Below, piece after piece: positions 7,401 through 16,275 of a DNA stretch of 64,000 nucleotides. Source of the DNA: Stratiformator vulcanicus (GTDB lineage: Bacteria; Planctomycetota; Planctomycetia; Planctomycetales; Planctomycetaceae); contig NZ_CP036268.1 of assembly GCF_007744515.1 (NCBI RefSeq), positions 696,482 through 760,481 of the forward strand. Reading direction: 5' to 3'. Position 1 is the first letter of the stretch. Each line of letters starts with the position of its first letter. The position numbers were made by a program, and so were the translations under genes. Under the pieces are notes generated by a model. The model was not told the DNA's origin. It made no database searches and saw nothing but the letters and a program-made list of their open reading frames with translations.

Positions 7401-9254
7401 TTATCGCTGTCGAATAACCGGGCCGTCGCGTTTGGAGACGGCGTCGGGATCAGCCCCGCGTTTGGTGGCTTCGTCGAGCCGCTTCCGCAAGGTCGCGAAC
7501 GATTTTTTCACGACGGCGGGCCGATAGTTGGCCAGCGAAAGCATCGCGTCACGGACCTGAACTTCGGTGTCGCCGTAAAGGTCTTCGAACTTCGTCACGG
7601 TCGTCGGGTCGACCCGGACGAGGAGTGAGAATTGGTAGACTTCTTCCATCGACTTGAGTTGCTCTTCGACCGATCCTTCGGGGTCTTCGATCCATTCAAA
7701 CGGGACTCCGACCTGCGGCTTCTTGGCGTTCGGATTCCAATCGCGATAAGCGACGGCGAATGCCCAAGCGAGTTGGCGCGAACCGTCGTAATCGTAGATT
7801 TGCTCTTGGCCGACGTTGCAGATTTCTTCCATCACGCGCTGGCCGTAGGCCTCATCCATATCGGCCTGTTCGAGGTCGGCGGCGAGCTGATCGCACCAAG
7901 CTCGAATGGCGGTGCCGGCTTCGACCATGTCGTCCGGCTGTCCGAACGGCTGGCGCGCCAGAGCGGCGTACAATTTTTGGATCGTCGATTGGTACTCGTC
8001 GCCTCGATCTTCGAGCCGAGCCGCGACCGTGACGAGGGCGTTCGGCCATTCGTGGAGCGTGGGCCGACCGGCGCCGGCCGGTTGCGGACGTTCCTGACGC
8101 CAGCTCGGCTGGTAAAGCTCATGATGGCAGGCGTAGCAATTGAAGCTCGACAGTTCGGGCCATTCAGCACTCGGCTTTTCGAGCGGACTGCTGACGGAGG
8201 GATCGCAAATGTCGGCGGCGAGCCCCACCGTTTCACGGAGCGACATCACGGCCCCGATCAGCATCTGGCGGGTCTGATGCTTCTGGTTCACGTCGAAAGT
8301 CAGGTTCAGCTTTTTGAGGTAATCGTCGCGAACATCTGCCGGCTTTTCCTCCATTTCCTTCCAGTGCCGCGGTTCCTGATTGATGAAGGTCCGCAGTTCG
8401 AAACCGGGCAGCGGCGGATGGCCGGCGGCGTACATTTCGTGCGTGACGATCTTGCCCTGCCGCACGTTGCCGACGTGACACGACAGGCAGATGCGCGCCT
8501 GCATCTTGCGATCTCGCACGTCCCAGTAACCATACTTTGAGAGCTTTTCTTCAGATGAGAGGTTGCGCCACTTCGGATCGAGGTGCGGCTGATACCACGA
8601 AGATGCGGTACTTCCTTCGGCGGGGCTGCTCGGCCCGTGACATCCTTCGCAACTGACGCCCATCCCGAACAGCGCAGCTTTCACGCTGCCCTCTTCGACC
8701 GTGCCGAAGTCTTCAATCACGAAGCGGCAGGCATCGCTACGCTCCGCAGCTTGCTGATCGAGGGTGAGTTGACTGACCGGGAACGAGGCGTGGCAGGCAA
8801 GGCAACGCTGATCGCGATGGATGAGCGAAGCCCCGTTCTCGTCGACGACGCCCATGCGTCGGGCCATTGTCTGTGACCGCTCCGACTTTAAGGCCAGCGA
8901 TGCTTTTGCGTGCTTATCGAGTTGGACCCAGATCGCCTGTGAATTCCCCTGAATCCACCCGCCGGTTTGATTCACCAGCAGGCTGGCTCCCGGAGGGGCC
9001 GGTCCAACCGATTTCGTCGGCACCGGCAATTGCGAGTGACAGCGGGCACACAATCCGTAGCCGACCACCTGCCGACCCTTAATTGCATCGTGATACCATT
9101 CCGCCTCGAATTTGCCGCCCGTGCCATAGCGCGTCGGCGCGGGATCAGACTCCTGAGCCTCTTGTGCCGGAGCGATGCCGCAACAGGTCAGAGTGACGAA
9201 CAGAGCCGTGCAGCAGGAGAATCGCGAGGAATAGGACTTCACGAAATCGACCAA
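7401..9254 (-). CDS. Secreted pentaheme cytochrome c
   Basis: 617 residues with an N-terminal signal peptide. The first codon used is TTG at 9254; GTG at 9242 would give a tidier signal and is equally possible. Five CXXCH haem sites are visible at residues 69-73, 151-155, 202-206, 256-260 and 373-377. The segment around site 3 (GVSCEGCHGPSS) and the AAGHP motif after site 4 are typical of the cytochrome c554/c552-like multihaem family. After the last site (FNCYACHHELY) a 240-residue haem-free helical region follows. The role is probably periplasmic electron transfer or reduction of a small nitrogen or sulfur compound; no substrate can be named. It lies 112 nt downstream of another pentahaem gene in the same direction. 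Confidence 0.85.
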   Translation of the reverse strand: MVDFVKSYSSRFSCCTALFVTLTCCGIAPAQEAQESDPAPTRYGTGGKFEAEWYHDAIKGRQVVGYGLCARCHSQLPVPTKSVGPAPPGASLLVNQTGGWIQGNSQAIWVQLDKHAKASLALKSERSQTMARRMGVVDENGASLIHRDQRCLACHASFPVSQLTLDQQAAERSDACRFVIEDFGTVEEGSVKAALFGMGVSCEGCHGPSSPAEGSTASSWYQPHLDPKWRNLSSEEKLSKYGYWDVRDRKMQARICLSCHVGNVRQGKIVTHEMYAAGHPPLPGFELRTFINQEPRHWKEMEEKPADVRDDYLKKLNLTFDVNQKHQTRQMLIGAVMSLRETVGLAADICDPSVSSPLEKPSAEWPELSSFNCYACHHELYQPSWRQERPQPAGAGRPTLHEWPNALVTVAARLEDRGDEYQSTIQKLYAALARQPFGQPDDMVEAGTAIRAWCDQLAADLEQADMDEAYGQRVMEEICNVGQEQIYDYDGSRQLAWAFAVAYRDWNPNAKKPQVGVPFEWIEDPEGSVEEQLKSMEEVYQFSLLVRVDPTTVTKFEDLYGDTEVQVRDAMLSLANYRPAVVKKSFATLRKRLDEATKRGADPDAVSKRDGPVIRQR

Positions 9255-9313
9255 TCGAAAGGAGTGAAATGACAGAAGGGCGTCCGGTCCTGACGTGCTT
9301 TTCCTACAGATTC

Positions 9314-9342
9314 AGAAGTGTACTGCTTTAGAAGTGTACTGC
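9314..9342. promoter_or_regulatory. Two 13-nt direct repeats upstream of the pentaheme gene
   Basis: AGAAGTGTACTGC occurs at 9314-9326 and again at 9330-9342, a 16-nt period, in the 112-nt gap between the two pentahaem cytochrome genes. They lie 60-88 nt upstream of the start at 9254. The spacing and position would suit a regulator-binding site. No known consensus is recognised. Confidence 0.35.
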
Positions 9343-9366
9343 GACGACAATCGCAATCACGAACCG

Positions 9367-10905
9367 CTACAACGTCGGCCCCGGAGGCGAACGCCGCCGG
9401 ATGACTTCGGGATCACCAAGCGGCGCCGGTGCCGCACTTCGAAGATTCTCAAGCACGATCTCGGCATCGCGTGGCCGGAAGGACACCGGACTGGTGGCCT
9501 GTCGACGACTCCCAAGGTAAATCGACGGAGTCCGGAACGCGAGAATCGATCGGGCCGATCGCAAAGAATCTCGAGAAGCGATCCATTGCTCGGGTGTGTA
9601 GAGCGTCGGGCCTGTCCGCAGAGCTGCGGCTGCCAGATAGAGCTGCGCCGTCAGTTCCCAGTTCGGATCGCCGCTCGCGAGCCGGTTGAGCGTTTCATCC
9701 TGCGAGAGATGGTCCATCAGGGCCGCAATTTCGGCCTTTGCTAACGGCTGCGATGCGGCGGTCTCCAGCATCGTAGCGTATTCATCAGCCAGACGACCGA
9801 CCTCGGCCCCGGTCCCTCGTCGCACTACGAAACTGCTCATCTTGTCGGCCAATTCGGACCGGAGCGCTATCGTCTCGTCGGATGCCAATGGCAGTTCGGT
9901 GGCGAGTACGCCGCTCCACGTTCCCCATTGCGGCTGACCGGTGCTGCCCGGTTTGAGCAAGCTGCCCTCGGGATTGAGCAGGTCTTGGTGGCATGAGTAG
10001 CAGTTGTATTCGCTGAATTCCGGCCAAGGTGCGTCGGGGTTGCCGGCCCGATGGGCCGTCAACCGGGCGGTTGACTCGGCGGACACGAGCTGTCCGATCC
10101 GCCACAACTCGGCTTTCAACGTCGAAGCGCGGGCAATGTCGCCGCGCGACAGCGATCCTTCAAATTCCGAGCGATCGACGTACTTCCGTTGGTCTTTGCT
10201 ACGGTCCCAGTGTGCCGGATATCGCTCATGGTACGAGGCGAGTTCGAAGAACAGCCGGGGGTGACCGGCGGCGATCAGATCGTGATTCACTTCGCGGCTG
10301 TCATCGCCGACATGACATGAGGCACACATTCGGGCTCGCGTGACGAGATCTTCGGTATTCTGAAATCCCGCAGCTTCTTTGCGATCGGCAGTCCAAATGG
10401 AAGGGTTTTGCCAGGCGGAGGTCGCGTGTGCCGAAATCCAGTCCCGGGCCGGTCCGTGGCACGACTCGCAGCCGACACCGTAAGACATCCTCGTCTGCAG
10501 GTCGGACCCGGTCACCGCCAACTGGCTTTTCGGAATCGACGTCCCCGGCGGGTCGGCGTGACACACGATGCACGCCCGCGATTCGTAAGCGTATTTCGGC
10601 TGGAGTTCAGCATCCGGCAGTGTCGCCCGGTAGTTCGTCCAGATCTTCTGCGAGCGATCGCCATACAGCACTCGAAAGGCCCCCGCATGAGGGTCGTTGT
10701 TCCAGATGCGAAAGCTGTGCGCGATGATGCCGTCCGCGGCGACGTCGCTACCGTGACATGCGACCGCCGAACAGGAAGGCACGCCGAGATAGCGGTTGGT
10801 CCGCTCCGCCGATACCACACGTTCCTGAGCCAAGGCGAGCCCGTCGAAGCCGACCAAGATGACGACCGCGAGCGCGAGACCGATTTGAGATATTTTTTGA
10901 TTCAC
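9367..10905 (-). CDS. Secreted multiheme cytochrome c with an N-terminal CX4CH site
   Basis: 512 residues from GTG at 10905, chosen because GGAGAAG lies 8 nt upstream and a normal signal peptide follows (LALAVVILVGFDGLALAQ). There are four standard CXXCH sites at residues 112-116, 146-150, 194-198 and 302-306. The first Cys pair, CSAVACH at 45-51, has four residues between the cysteines. VNHDLIAAGHPRLFF after the fourth site and PWPEFSEYNCYSCHQDL at the fifth are shared with the protein at 25828-27438. It is probably a periplasmic c554-like electron-transfer or reductase subunit. The C-terminal 200 residues are helical, without haem sites. It is the first gene of a two-gene minus-strand unit and divergent from the export cluster. 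Confidence 0.85.
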   Translation of the reverse strand: MNQKISQIGLALAVVILVGFDGLALAQERVVSAERTNRYLGVPSCSAVACHGSDVAADGIIAHSFRIWNNDPHAGAFRVLYGDRSQKIWTNYRATLPDAELQPKYAYESRACIVCHADPPGTSIPKSQLAVTGSDLQTRMSYGVGCESCHGPARDWISAHATSAWQNPSIWTADRKEAAGFQNTEDLVTRARMCASCHVGDDSREVNHDLIAAGHPRLFFELASYHERYPAHWDRSKDQRKYVDRSEFEGSLSRGDIARASTLKAELWRIGQLVSAESTARLTAHRAGNPDAPWPEFSEYNCYSCHQDLLNPEGSLLKPGSTGQPQWGTWSGVLATELPLASDETIALRSELADKMSSFVVRRGTGAEVGRLADEYATMLETAASQPLAKAEIAALMDHLSQDETLNRLASGDPNWELTAQLYLAAAALRTGPTLYTPEQWIASRDSLRSARSILAFRTPSIYLGSRRQATSPVSFRPRDAEIVLENLRSAAPAPLGDPEVIRRRSPPGPTL

Positions 10906-11121
10906 GGTGACTCGCTTCTCCGAAAGTGTCGACGGACATCCGATAGGACAAGTACTCGCGTTCGAGTGCCACGAGCCGAGCAAAGGTCATCGACCGCAGC
11001 CCTTATCTCACATGGCCCGAGGCCATCGTGTCAAAGGCGGACTTTACGATCCCGAGGAAAAGACCTAAAAGCCGCAGTTCCTCCAACGTCTGTGCCTGTC
11101 GTCTCCGCCAGCTGAATTGTC

Positions 11122-13314
11122 GTGGAGCCGGATGCCGTGAGCGCGAACTCGATACCGATCGTCGAAGATCGCCCACTTCCGGTCCGGGGTCGTCGTGACC
11201 TTCGGTTCGAGCAGGTTCGCTTCGCGGGCGAAGTATCCTGGATCGTCAGCGATCCGGTCTCCGGCGACTATCATAGGATTTCGCCCGTTCAGTATCTGCT
11301 GCTCCAATCTCTCGACGGCTTAACCTCGCTTGCCGCATTAGCGCGGACGATTGAGCGGGTTTTCCCGTTTATGACCGTGTCATCGGGGGACGTGCAGCGA
11401 GATATTCAGGATTTGCACACCAAAAATTTCTGTGTCGTCGACCGTACCGGTCAGCACGCCGTCATCGATGAGCGGGCGACCAAGCGAGAGAAGCGACAGC
11501 GATTTTCATGGCTCCGCAATCCGTTGTTCATCAGCCTCAGTCTGGTCGATGTGTCGGGATTGCTCAGCGCTCTCGCCCCAGTCGGTCGCCTGATCTTCAC
11601 TCGCGACGTGTTTGCTCTCACGGCTGCACTCATTGCCGTCGCCACATTCGGGTTGGTGGCACAGGTCGAACAACTGGCCTTGGAGACGACGGCTTTGCTC
11701 GCCGGCGGATCGTGGTCGACGCTCGCGCTGTTTTGGGTGACCATTGGGCTGGCCAAGGTCTGCCACGAGTTCGGACACGCCCTGGCCTGCCGGAGATTCG
11801 GCGCTTATTGCAGCGACATCGGCGTCGCCCTGCTGCTGTTCAGTCCGTGCCTCTATTGCGATGTCTCCGACGCGTGGCGACTTCCGAATAAGACGCACCG
11901 ACTGATCATCGGAGCGGCCGGTGTGTGGTTTGAACTGACCCTCATGTCGATCGGTTTCTTCGTGTGGTCGATCACGCTGCCCGGCCCGATTCATACGATC
12001 GCACTGTGCTGGCTGATCGTGACGTCGGTCGGAGCTGTCCTGTTCAATTTGAACCCGCTGCTCCGGTACGACGGCTATCACCTCCTCGCCGACTATTTCG
12101 AGACGCCGAACCTGCGGCAGCGTGCTCGCACCGCGGTGCGGAAAATGTTCGGCCGAATGCTGTTCCGCGGTGAGTCGGGACGCGCGTCGACGCCCGAGCC
12201 GCTCTGGATTCCGATTTACGGGATGCTGTCCGGTCTCTATCAGATGCTCATGCTGCTGTTTATCGCGCAGATGTTTTTCCGATGGTCGTCCGGCTACGGA
12301 TTGGGCGCAGTCGCGACATTGGCTGTGGCAGGGATGGTTTGGGGCCAAATGCGAAACTGGGGAAATGCAATGCGGTTGACGTTTCGAGAGCAGTCCCGCA
12401 GCGGGTTCCGCCCGGCCGGAGCGATGCTCATGCTGATGCTGTTCGGTGGTGTTGGCTACGCTTTCGTCGCGGTGCCGATTCCGCGGTTCGCCGTCGTTCC
12501 TTCGGAACTCGAGCCGACTTCCGCACCGCTCGTTTTCTCCGCGATTCCCGGACAACTCATTGATCTGCACGTTGCCGTCGGCGAGCGCGTCGAGCAGGGA
12601 CAACTCATCGCGACCGTCCGGTCACGTCCGCTGGAAGACTCGGCGATCACTCAGCAGACGAGAATTGGTCGACTCAGGACAGAGCAGGCTCGCCGGATCG
12701 CGATGCGTGATCACGCCGGCCTGATTCTCGCGTCGGCTGCCTTTGAAAACGCGGCCGAGGTGCGTGAACAACTGACCGAGCACCAACGGAAGTGTGAGGT
12801 CCGCGCTCCCCGCGCGGGCATCATTGGTCCGGTCCCCGACTCGGATCGACGTTCGAAAACCGAAATCGACGTGCTCGCGGACGGGGCGATCGGCGCGTTC
12901 ATCGATCGCGGCACACCGTTGTGCAGCGTGAATGACGAGTCTCAATGGCGACTGGCCGGTCTGCTCAACGCCGAAGAGCGTGACGCAGTCGGCGAGCAGG
13001 ACGAAATCGAATTCCGCTTCGTTGCGGAACCTGAGACGGTTTATCGGGGACGAATCATCCGCATTCTGCCGTTCGTCACCGATGACGGTCGGGAAGAGAT
13101 GACTCGCGCGGAGCGGCTCGCCGATGCGGTCGGGCTGCAAGGCGGAGCAAAACATCGGCGGCGGTATCGCATTGAAGTGGTGCCGCACGAGTTGCCGGAG
13201 TTCGCGACCCGCGGATTGACTGCCGAGATTCGCATCCCCCTGCGATCACGCACCGCATTCGAATTTTCGCGCCGCTGGTTTCATGAGAGTTTCGTCGCCC
13301 CGGAACTGCATTGA
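11122..13314 (+). CDS. PqqD-like domain / M50 metalloprotease / HlyD adaptor fusion
   Basis: 730 residues from GTG at 11122; GTG at 11137 has a GGAG 9 nt upstream and may be the true start. Residues 25-107 resemble a PqqD-type winged helix (YHRISPVQYLLLQSLDG, then LHTKNFCVVD). A polytopic membrane region (about 160-450) carries the M50 zinc motif HEFGHA at 215-220 and LNPLLRYDGYH at 309-320, which supplies the third ligand. Residues 460-720 form a HlyD-like lipoyl/barrel section (AIPGQLIDLHVAVGERVEQGQL). The family is usually annotated as a putative peptide zinc metalloprotease. It heads a four-gene run with a SecA-like ATPase and two more HlyD proteins, pointing to processing coupled to export. 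Confidence 0.85.
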   Translation: MEPDAVSANSIPIVEDRPLPVRGRRDLRFEQVRFAGEVSWIVSDPVSGDYHRISPVQYLLLQSLDGLTSLAALARTIERVFPFMTVSSGDVQRDIQDLHTKNFCVVDRTGQHAVIDERATKREKRQRFSWLRNPLFISLSLVDVSGLLSALAPVGRLIFTRDVFALTAALIAVATFGLVAQVEQLALETTALLAGGSWSTLALFWVTIGLAKVCHEFGHALACRRFGAYCSDIGVALLLFSPCLYCDVSDAWRLPNKTHRLIIGAAGVWFELTLMSIGFFVWSITLPGPIHTIALCWLIVTSVGAVLFNLNPLLRYDGYHLLADYFETPNLRQRARTAVRKMFGRMLFRGESGRASTPEPLWIPIYGMLSGLYQMLMLLFIAQMFFRWSSGYGLGAVATLAVAGMVWGQMRNWGNAMRLTFREQSRSGFRPAGAMLMLMLFGGVGYAFVAVPIPRFAVVPSELEPTSAPLVFSAIPGQLIDLHVAVGERVEQGQLIATVRSRPLEDSAITQQTRIGRLRTEQARRIAMRDHAGLILASAAFENAAEVREQLTEHQRKCEVRAPRAGIIGPVPDSDRRSKTEIDVLADGAIGAFIDRGTPLCSVNDESQWRLAGLLNAEERDAVGEQDEIEFRFVAEPETVYRGRIIRILPFVTDDGREEMTRAERLADAVGLQGGAKHRRRYRIEVVPHELPEFATRGLTAEIRIPLRSRTAFEFSRRWFHESFVAPELH

Positions 13315-13330
13315 GGAGCAACAGGTCGCT

Positions 13331-15175
13331 GTGTCTGGGATGCTCGATTTCATTCGCCGAACAAGTGACGCGGTATGCCTCACCGCCGCGGGCCGGATTG
13401 CGCGACGTGCGAAATCGTTTGCGGCGCGGGCCAGTTCATGGTCAGCCGATCGTTTGCTCGAAGAAAGCCGGGAATTGAAGGCGGAAGCGACCGCCGGAGC
13501 GCCGAGCGCATCGCTCATCGTGCCGGCCTTCGGTCTCGTATGCGAAGCATCGCGCCGCGTGACCGGTTTGTCTCATCGGCGTCCGCAATTTGTCGGGGGG
13601 GCGGAATTGGCGAAGGGCCGAATCCTTGAAATGGATACGGGGGAAGGCAAGACGCTCACTGCTTTGTTGCCGACGTACGTGTTCGCACTCACCGGCAAAG
13701 GTTGTCACGTCGTCACGGCGAACGACTATCTCTCCTCGCGCGATGCCGAACACGCTCGAAAAATCTTCGAACTACTCGGGTTGACGGTCGGCTTTCTCGA
13801 ACCCGATTCCGAATTCGATGATCGCAAAGCGGCCTATTTGTGCGACGTCACGTTTGGCACTGAAAAGGAATTCGGATTCGACTACCTGCGTGACCAATTG
13901 CGAATCGCCGACGCCCGCGCAAAGGGCATTAGGCCGGAAGTCGTGCAGCGTGGTCAGCACTTTGCAATCCTCGACGAGGCCGACAGCATCCTGATTGATC
14001 AGGCACGTACACCTCTTGTGATCGCCGTTCCGCGGGCGGAGCAACGTCGTGACGACCGTCTTGCCCGCTGGGCCTGGGCTGCGGCCTGCGAACTCGATCC
14101 GCAAGCTGACTTCGAAAACTCGAATCGCTCGCGTGAAGTTCGGCTAACTCGCAACGGGCTTTCAAAGGTCGTGTCGCGGGTCAAGCCGACCGCATTGGAA
14201 GAACTTCGTTTTGAACGGCTTGTTCGGCAGGTGGAAAGCTCTGTCGAAGCCCGCCGCCATGTCGAACGCGATCGCGACTACGTCGTGCTCGACGGGCGGA
14301 TCGAGATCATCGATGAGTCGACCGGTCGCATTCTGACGGGGCGTCGTTGGCGGAACGGGCTGCACCAAGCGATCGAAGTAAAAGAACGGCTCGACCCGAG
14401 TCCGGACGATGGAACCGCCGCAGAAATCACCGTTCAGTCGTACTTCCGAAAATATGAGTTTCTCGCGGGGCTGACAGGAACGGCCCGCGATGTCGCCGGC
14501 GAAATTCGGCTAGTCTTCAACAGAGACGTCGTGAGGGTGCCTCCGTTTCTGCCGTGTCAGCGCAAGAGGCATCCAACGATAGTGACGCGAACTATTGCGG
14601 AGAAATTTACCGCGATCGTCCGCGAAACCGCTCGCGTGAGCGAAGCCGGTCGATCTGTGCTGATCGGGACGGGCACGGTCGAAGATTCGGAAAGGCTGTC
14701 GGCCGAATTTGAACGCGACGGAATCGCCCACGAGCTTCTGCACGCCCGCCATGACGCCCGTGAAGCGGAGATCGTGGCGCAGGCCGGTCAGGCCGGACAA
14801 ATCACAGTGGCCACCAACATGGCCGGTCGCGGGACCGACATCCGCCTCGCACCGCAAGTGAAAAACGCCGGCGGTCTGCACGTGATTATCGCCACTTTTC
14901 ACCGCTCGCGCCGCTACGACCGGCAACTCGTCGGTCGCGCGGCCAGACAGGGCGACCCGGGCAGCTATCGCATCATCCTCTCTCGTGAGGAGATCGAACT
15001 GGCGCGAAACAAGGAACCGGGGCTGACGGTGCGTAGGTTCGCGAACTTGCAACGAGCCCTCGAACGTCGTGACCGCAAGAGTCGTGCGGAGTTACTGAAG
15101 TCCGAAGAGACACGTTTCGAAGCGGCCGAGGATCTCGGCCTCGATCCCGTTCTTGAATGGCCGACCGCGGCGTGA
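13331..15175 (+). CDS. SecA-like ATPase lacking the C-terminal scaffold/wing domains
   Basis: 614 residues from GTG at 13331, with GAGGAG 12 nt upstream; an in-frame ATG at 13283 would overlap the preceding gene. The SecA DEAD motor is clear: MDTGEGKT (101-108), VVTANDYLSSRDAE, FGTEKEFGFDYLRD, ILDEADSILID (213-223), ATNMAGRGTDIRL, and VGRAARQGDPGS as the last motor motif. Preprotein cross-linking features such as GRR-W-GLHQAIEVKE are retained. Canonical SecA is near 850-900 residues. Here only about 50 residues follow the motor, so the two-helix finger, wing domain and zinc-binding tail are missing. It probably couples ATP hydrolysis to the neighbouring M50/HlyD machine and is not a housekeeping SecA. 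Confidence 0.88.
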   Translation: MSGMLDFIRRTSDAVCLTAAGRIARRAKSFAARASSWSADRLLEESRELKAEATAGAPSASLIVPAFGLVCEASRRVTGLSHRRPQFVGGAELAKGRILEMDTGEGKTLTALLPTYVFALTGKGCHVVTANDYLSSRDAEHARKIFELLGLTVGFLEPDSEFDDRKAAYLCDVTFGTEKEFGFDYLRDQLRIADARAKGIRPEVVQRGQHFAILDEADSILIDQARTPLVIAVPRAEQRRDDRLARWAWAAACELDPQADFENSNRSREVRLTRNGLSKVVSRVKPTALEELRFERLVRQVESSVEARRHVERDRDYVVLDGRIEIIDESTGRILTGRRWRNGLHQAIEVKERLDPSPDDGTAAEITVQSYFRKYEFLAGLTGTARDVAGEIRLVFNRDVVRVPPFLPCQRKRHPTIVTRTIAEKFTAIVRETARVSEAGRSVLIGTGTVEDSERLSAEFERDGIAHELLHARHDAREAEIVAQAGQAGQITVATNMAGRGTDIRLAPQVKNAGGLHVIIATFHRSRRYDRQLVGRAARQGDPGSYRIILSREEIELARNKEPGLTVRRFANLQRALERRDRKSRAELLKSEETRFEAAEDLGLDPVLEWPTAA

Positions 15176-15318
15176 CGCCTGTGAGCCTCCGTCTTGACCG
15201 GTGGGACACGCAAAAACTACAAGCCGGGCGGTCCCTGTCGGAGTGACGACGATTTTTCGAATTGTCATTCGTCGTGGATCATCGAGTTTATTCAATCGTT
15301 TCCTTAATCGTCGGCAAT

Positions 15319-16197
15319 ATGCGACCTCACATCGTTTGCAGTGCAGTGCTCGCGACTTATTTCGTTGGGGCGATCGCTTCCGCTGAGGGAGGTTCGCTGG
15401 TCATTGATCGCTGTCGTATCGAACCATGGCGAACGACGACGCTGTCTTCTGCGGTCAACGGAGTGCTCCAGACGATCGACGTCGAAGAGGGCGACACCGT
15501 TCAAGCCGGAAGTGTCCTCGCCCGGCTCGACGCCAAAGCGGTGCGGGCCTCGCTGACGTACCTGGCCAAACAGGCCGAAAACGATATCGATCTACGCTTC
15601 GCTCGCAAGGCCGCCGAACTGGCCGAAGCGGAGTACCTCGCCGCGCGCGAACTCAACAAAGAGTTTGCTGGGGCGCGGCCGGAGTTCGATCTCAAAAAAC
15701 TTCGTCTTGCCGCCGAACGCTCCATTCTGCAAATCGAACAGGCTGAGCACGCCCGACATCTGGCGCAGCTCAGGGTGAGAGAACTCGAACTGACACTGGC
15801 CGACTACTCGATCGTGGCCCCGCGTCGCGGTCTGGTCACCAAAGTTGAGAACCGTGCCGGCGAATTCGCCCGGTCGGGTAATGCGATCATCGAAATTGCC
15901 GAACTCGACCGCGTCGAGGTCACCGGCGACGTCCCCGCGGCGGTCCGCTACCGGCTTGCCGTCGGGACGCCGGTCCGGTTCACCGTGACGGGAGACGTCG
16001 GTGATGGTCCCCTTCGTAACCGTGTTTTCGCCGGGACGTTGAGCCTGATTGGTTCGCGCGTCGAACCGGTCTCGCAAACGGTGACGATTCGAGCCGTGGT
16101 CGATAATGCCGACGGGCTCCTGCTTCCCGGATTGGACGGACGAATGATCGTTGACGAACAGCCGTTCGCCAATCGCCGGGCAGCCCGGCGGCGTTAA
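15319..16197 (+). CDS. HlyD/RND-type periplasmic adaptor
   Basis: 292 residues from ATG at 15319 (an upstream ATG at 15262 would put 19 extra residues before the signal peptide). A signal sequence ends near residue 22. Then comes a biotinyl-lipoyl half-motif (SSAVNGVLQTIDVEEGDTVQAGSVLARLD), a long helical hairpin rich in Ala/Glu/Leu (about 80-160), the second lipoyl half (YSIVAPRRGLVTKVENRAGEF) and a beta-barrel domain. This is a membrane-fusion protein of a tripartite system. No inner-membrane RND or ABC pump is encoded beside it; the partners are M50, SecA-like and GAF-HlyD proteins. The 143-nt gap to the SecA-like gene is the largest in the run and may contain an internal promoter. Confidence 0.85.
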   Translation: MRPHIVCSAVLATYFVGAIASAEGGSLVIDRCRIEPWRTTTLSSAVNGVLQTIDVEEGDTVQAGSVLARLDAKAVRASLTYLAKQAENDIDLRFARKAAELAEAEYLAARELNKEFAGARPEFDLKKLRLAAERSILQIEQAEHARHLAQLRVRELELTLADYSIVAPRRGLVTKVENRAGEFARSGNAIIEIAELDRVEVTGDVPAAVRYRLAVGTPVRFTVTGDVGDGPLRNRVFAGTLSLIGSRVEPVSQTVTIRAVVDNADGLLLPGLDGRMIVDEQPFANRRAARRR

Positions 16198-16275
16198 TTC
16201 GGGAAGCCGAAACGTGGCCCGGCGAATTGATCCGGAATCACGAAGATCGCAGTCGTGCTTCGAGGTTGAAATCGG

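Noticed and set aside
11506-12603. 365-codon minus-strand frame within the M50-HlyD gene
   Set aside because: Composition rich in Arg/Gln/His/Asp without any fold, fully antisense to a well-supported gene.
13331-15175. Housekeeping preprotein translocase SecA
   Set aside because: Too short, lacks the scaffold, wing and zinc-tail regions and sits in an M50/HlyD cluster; a dedicated paralogue is the better reading.
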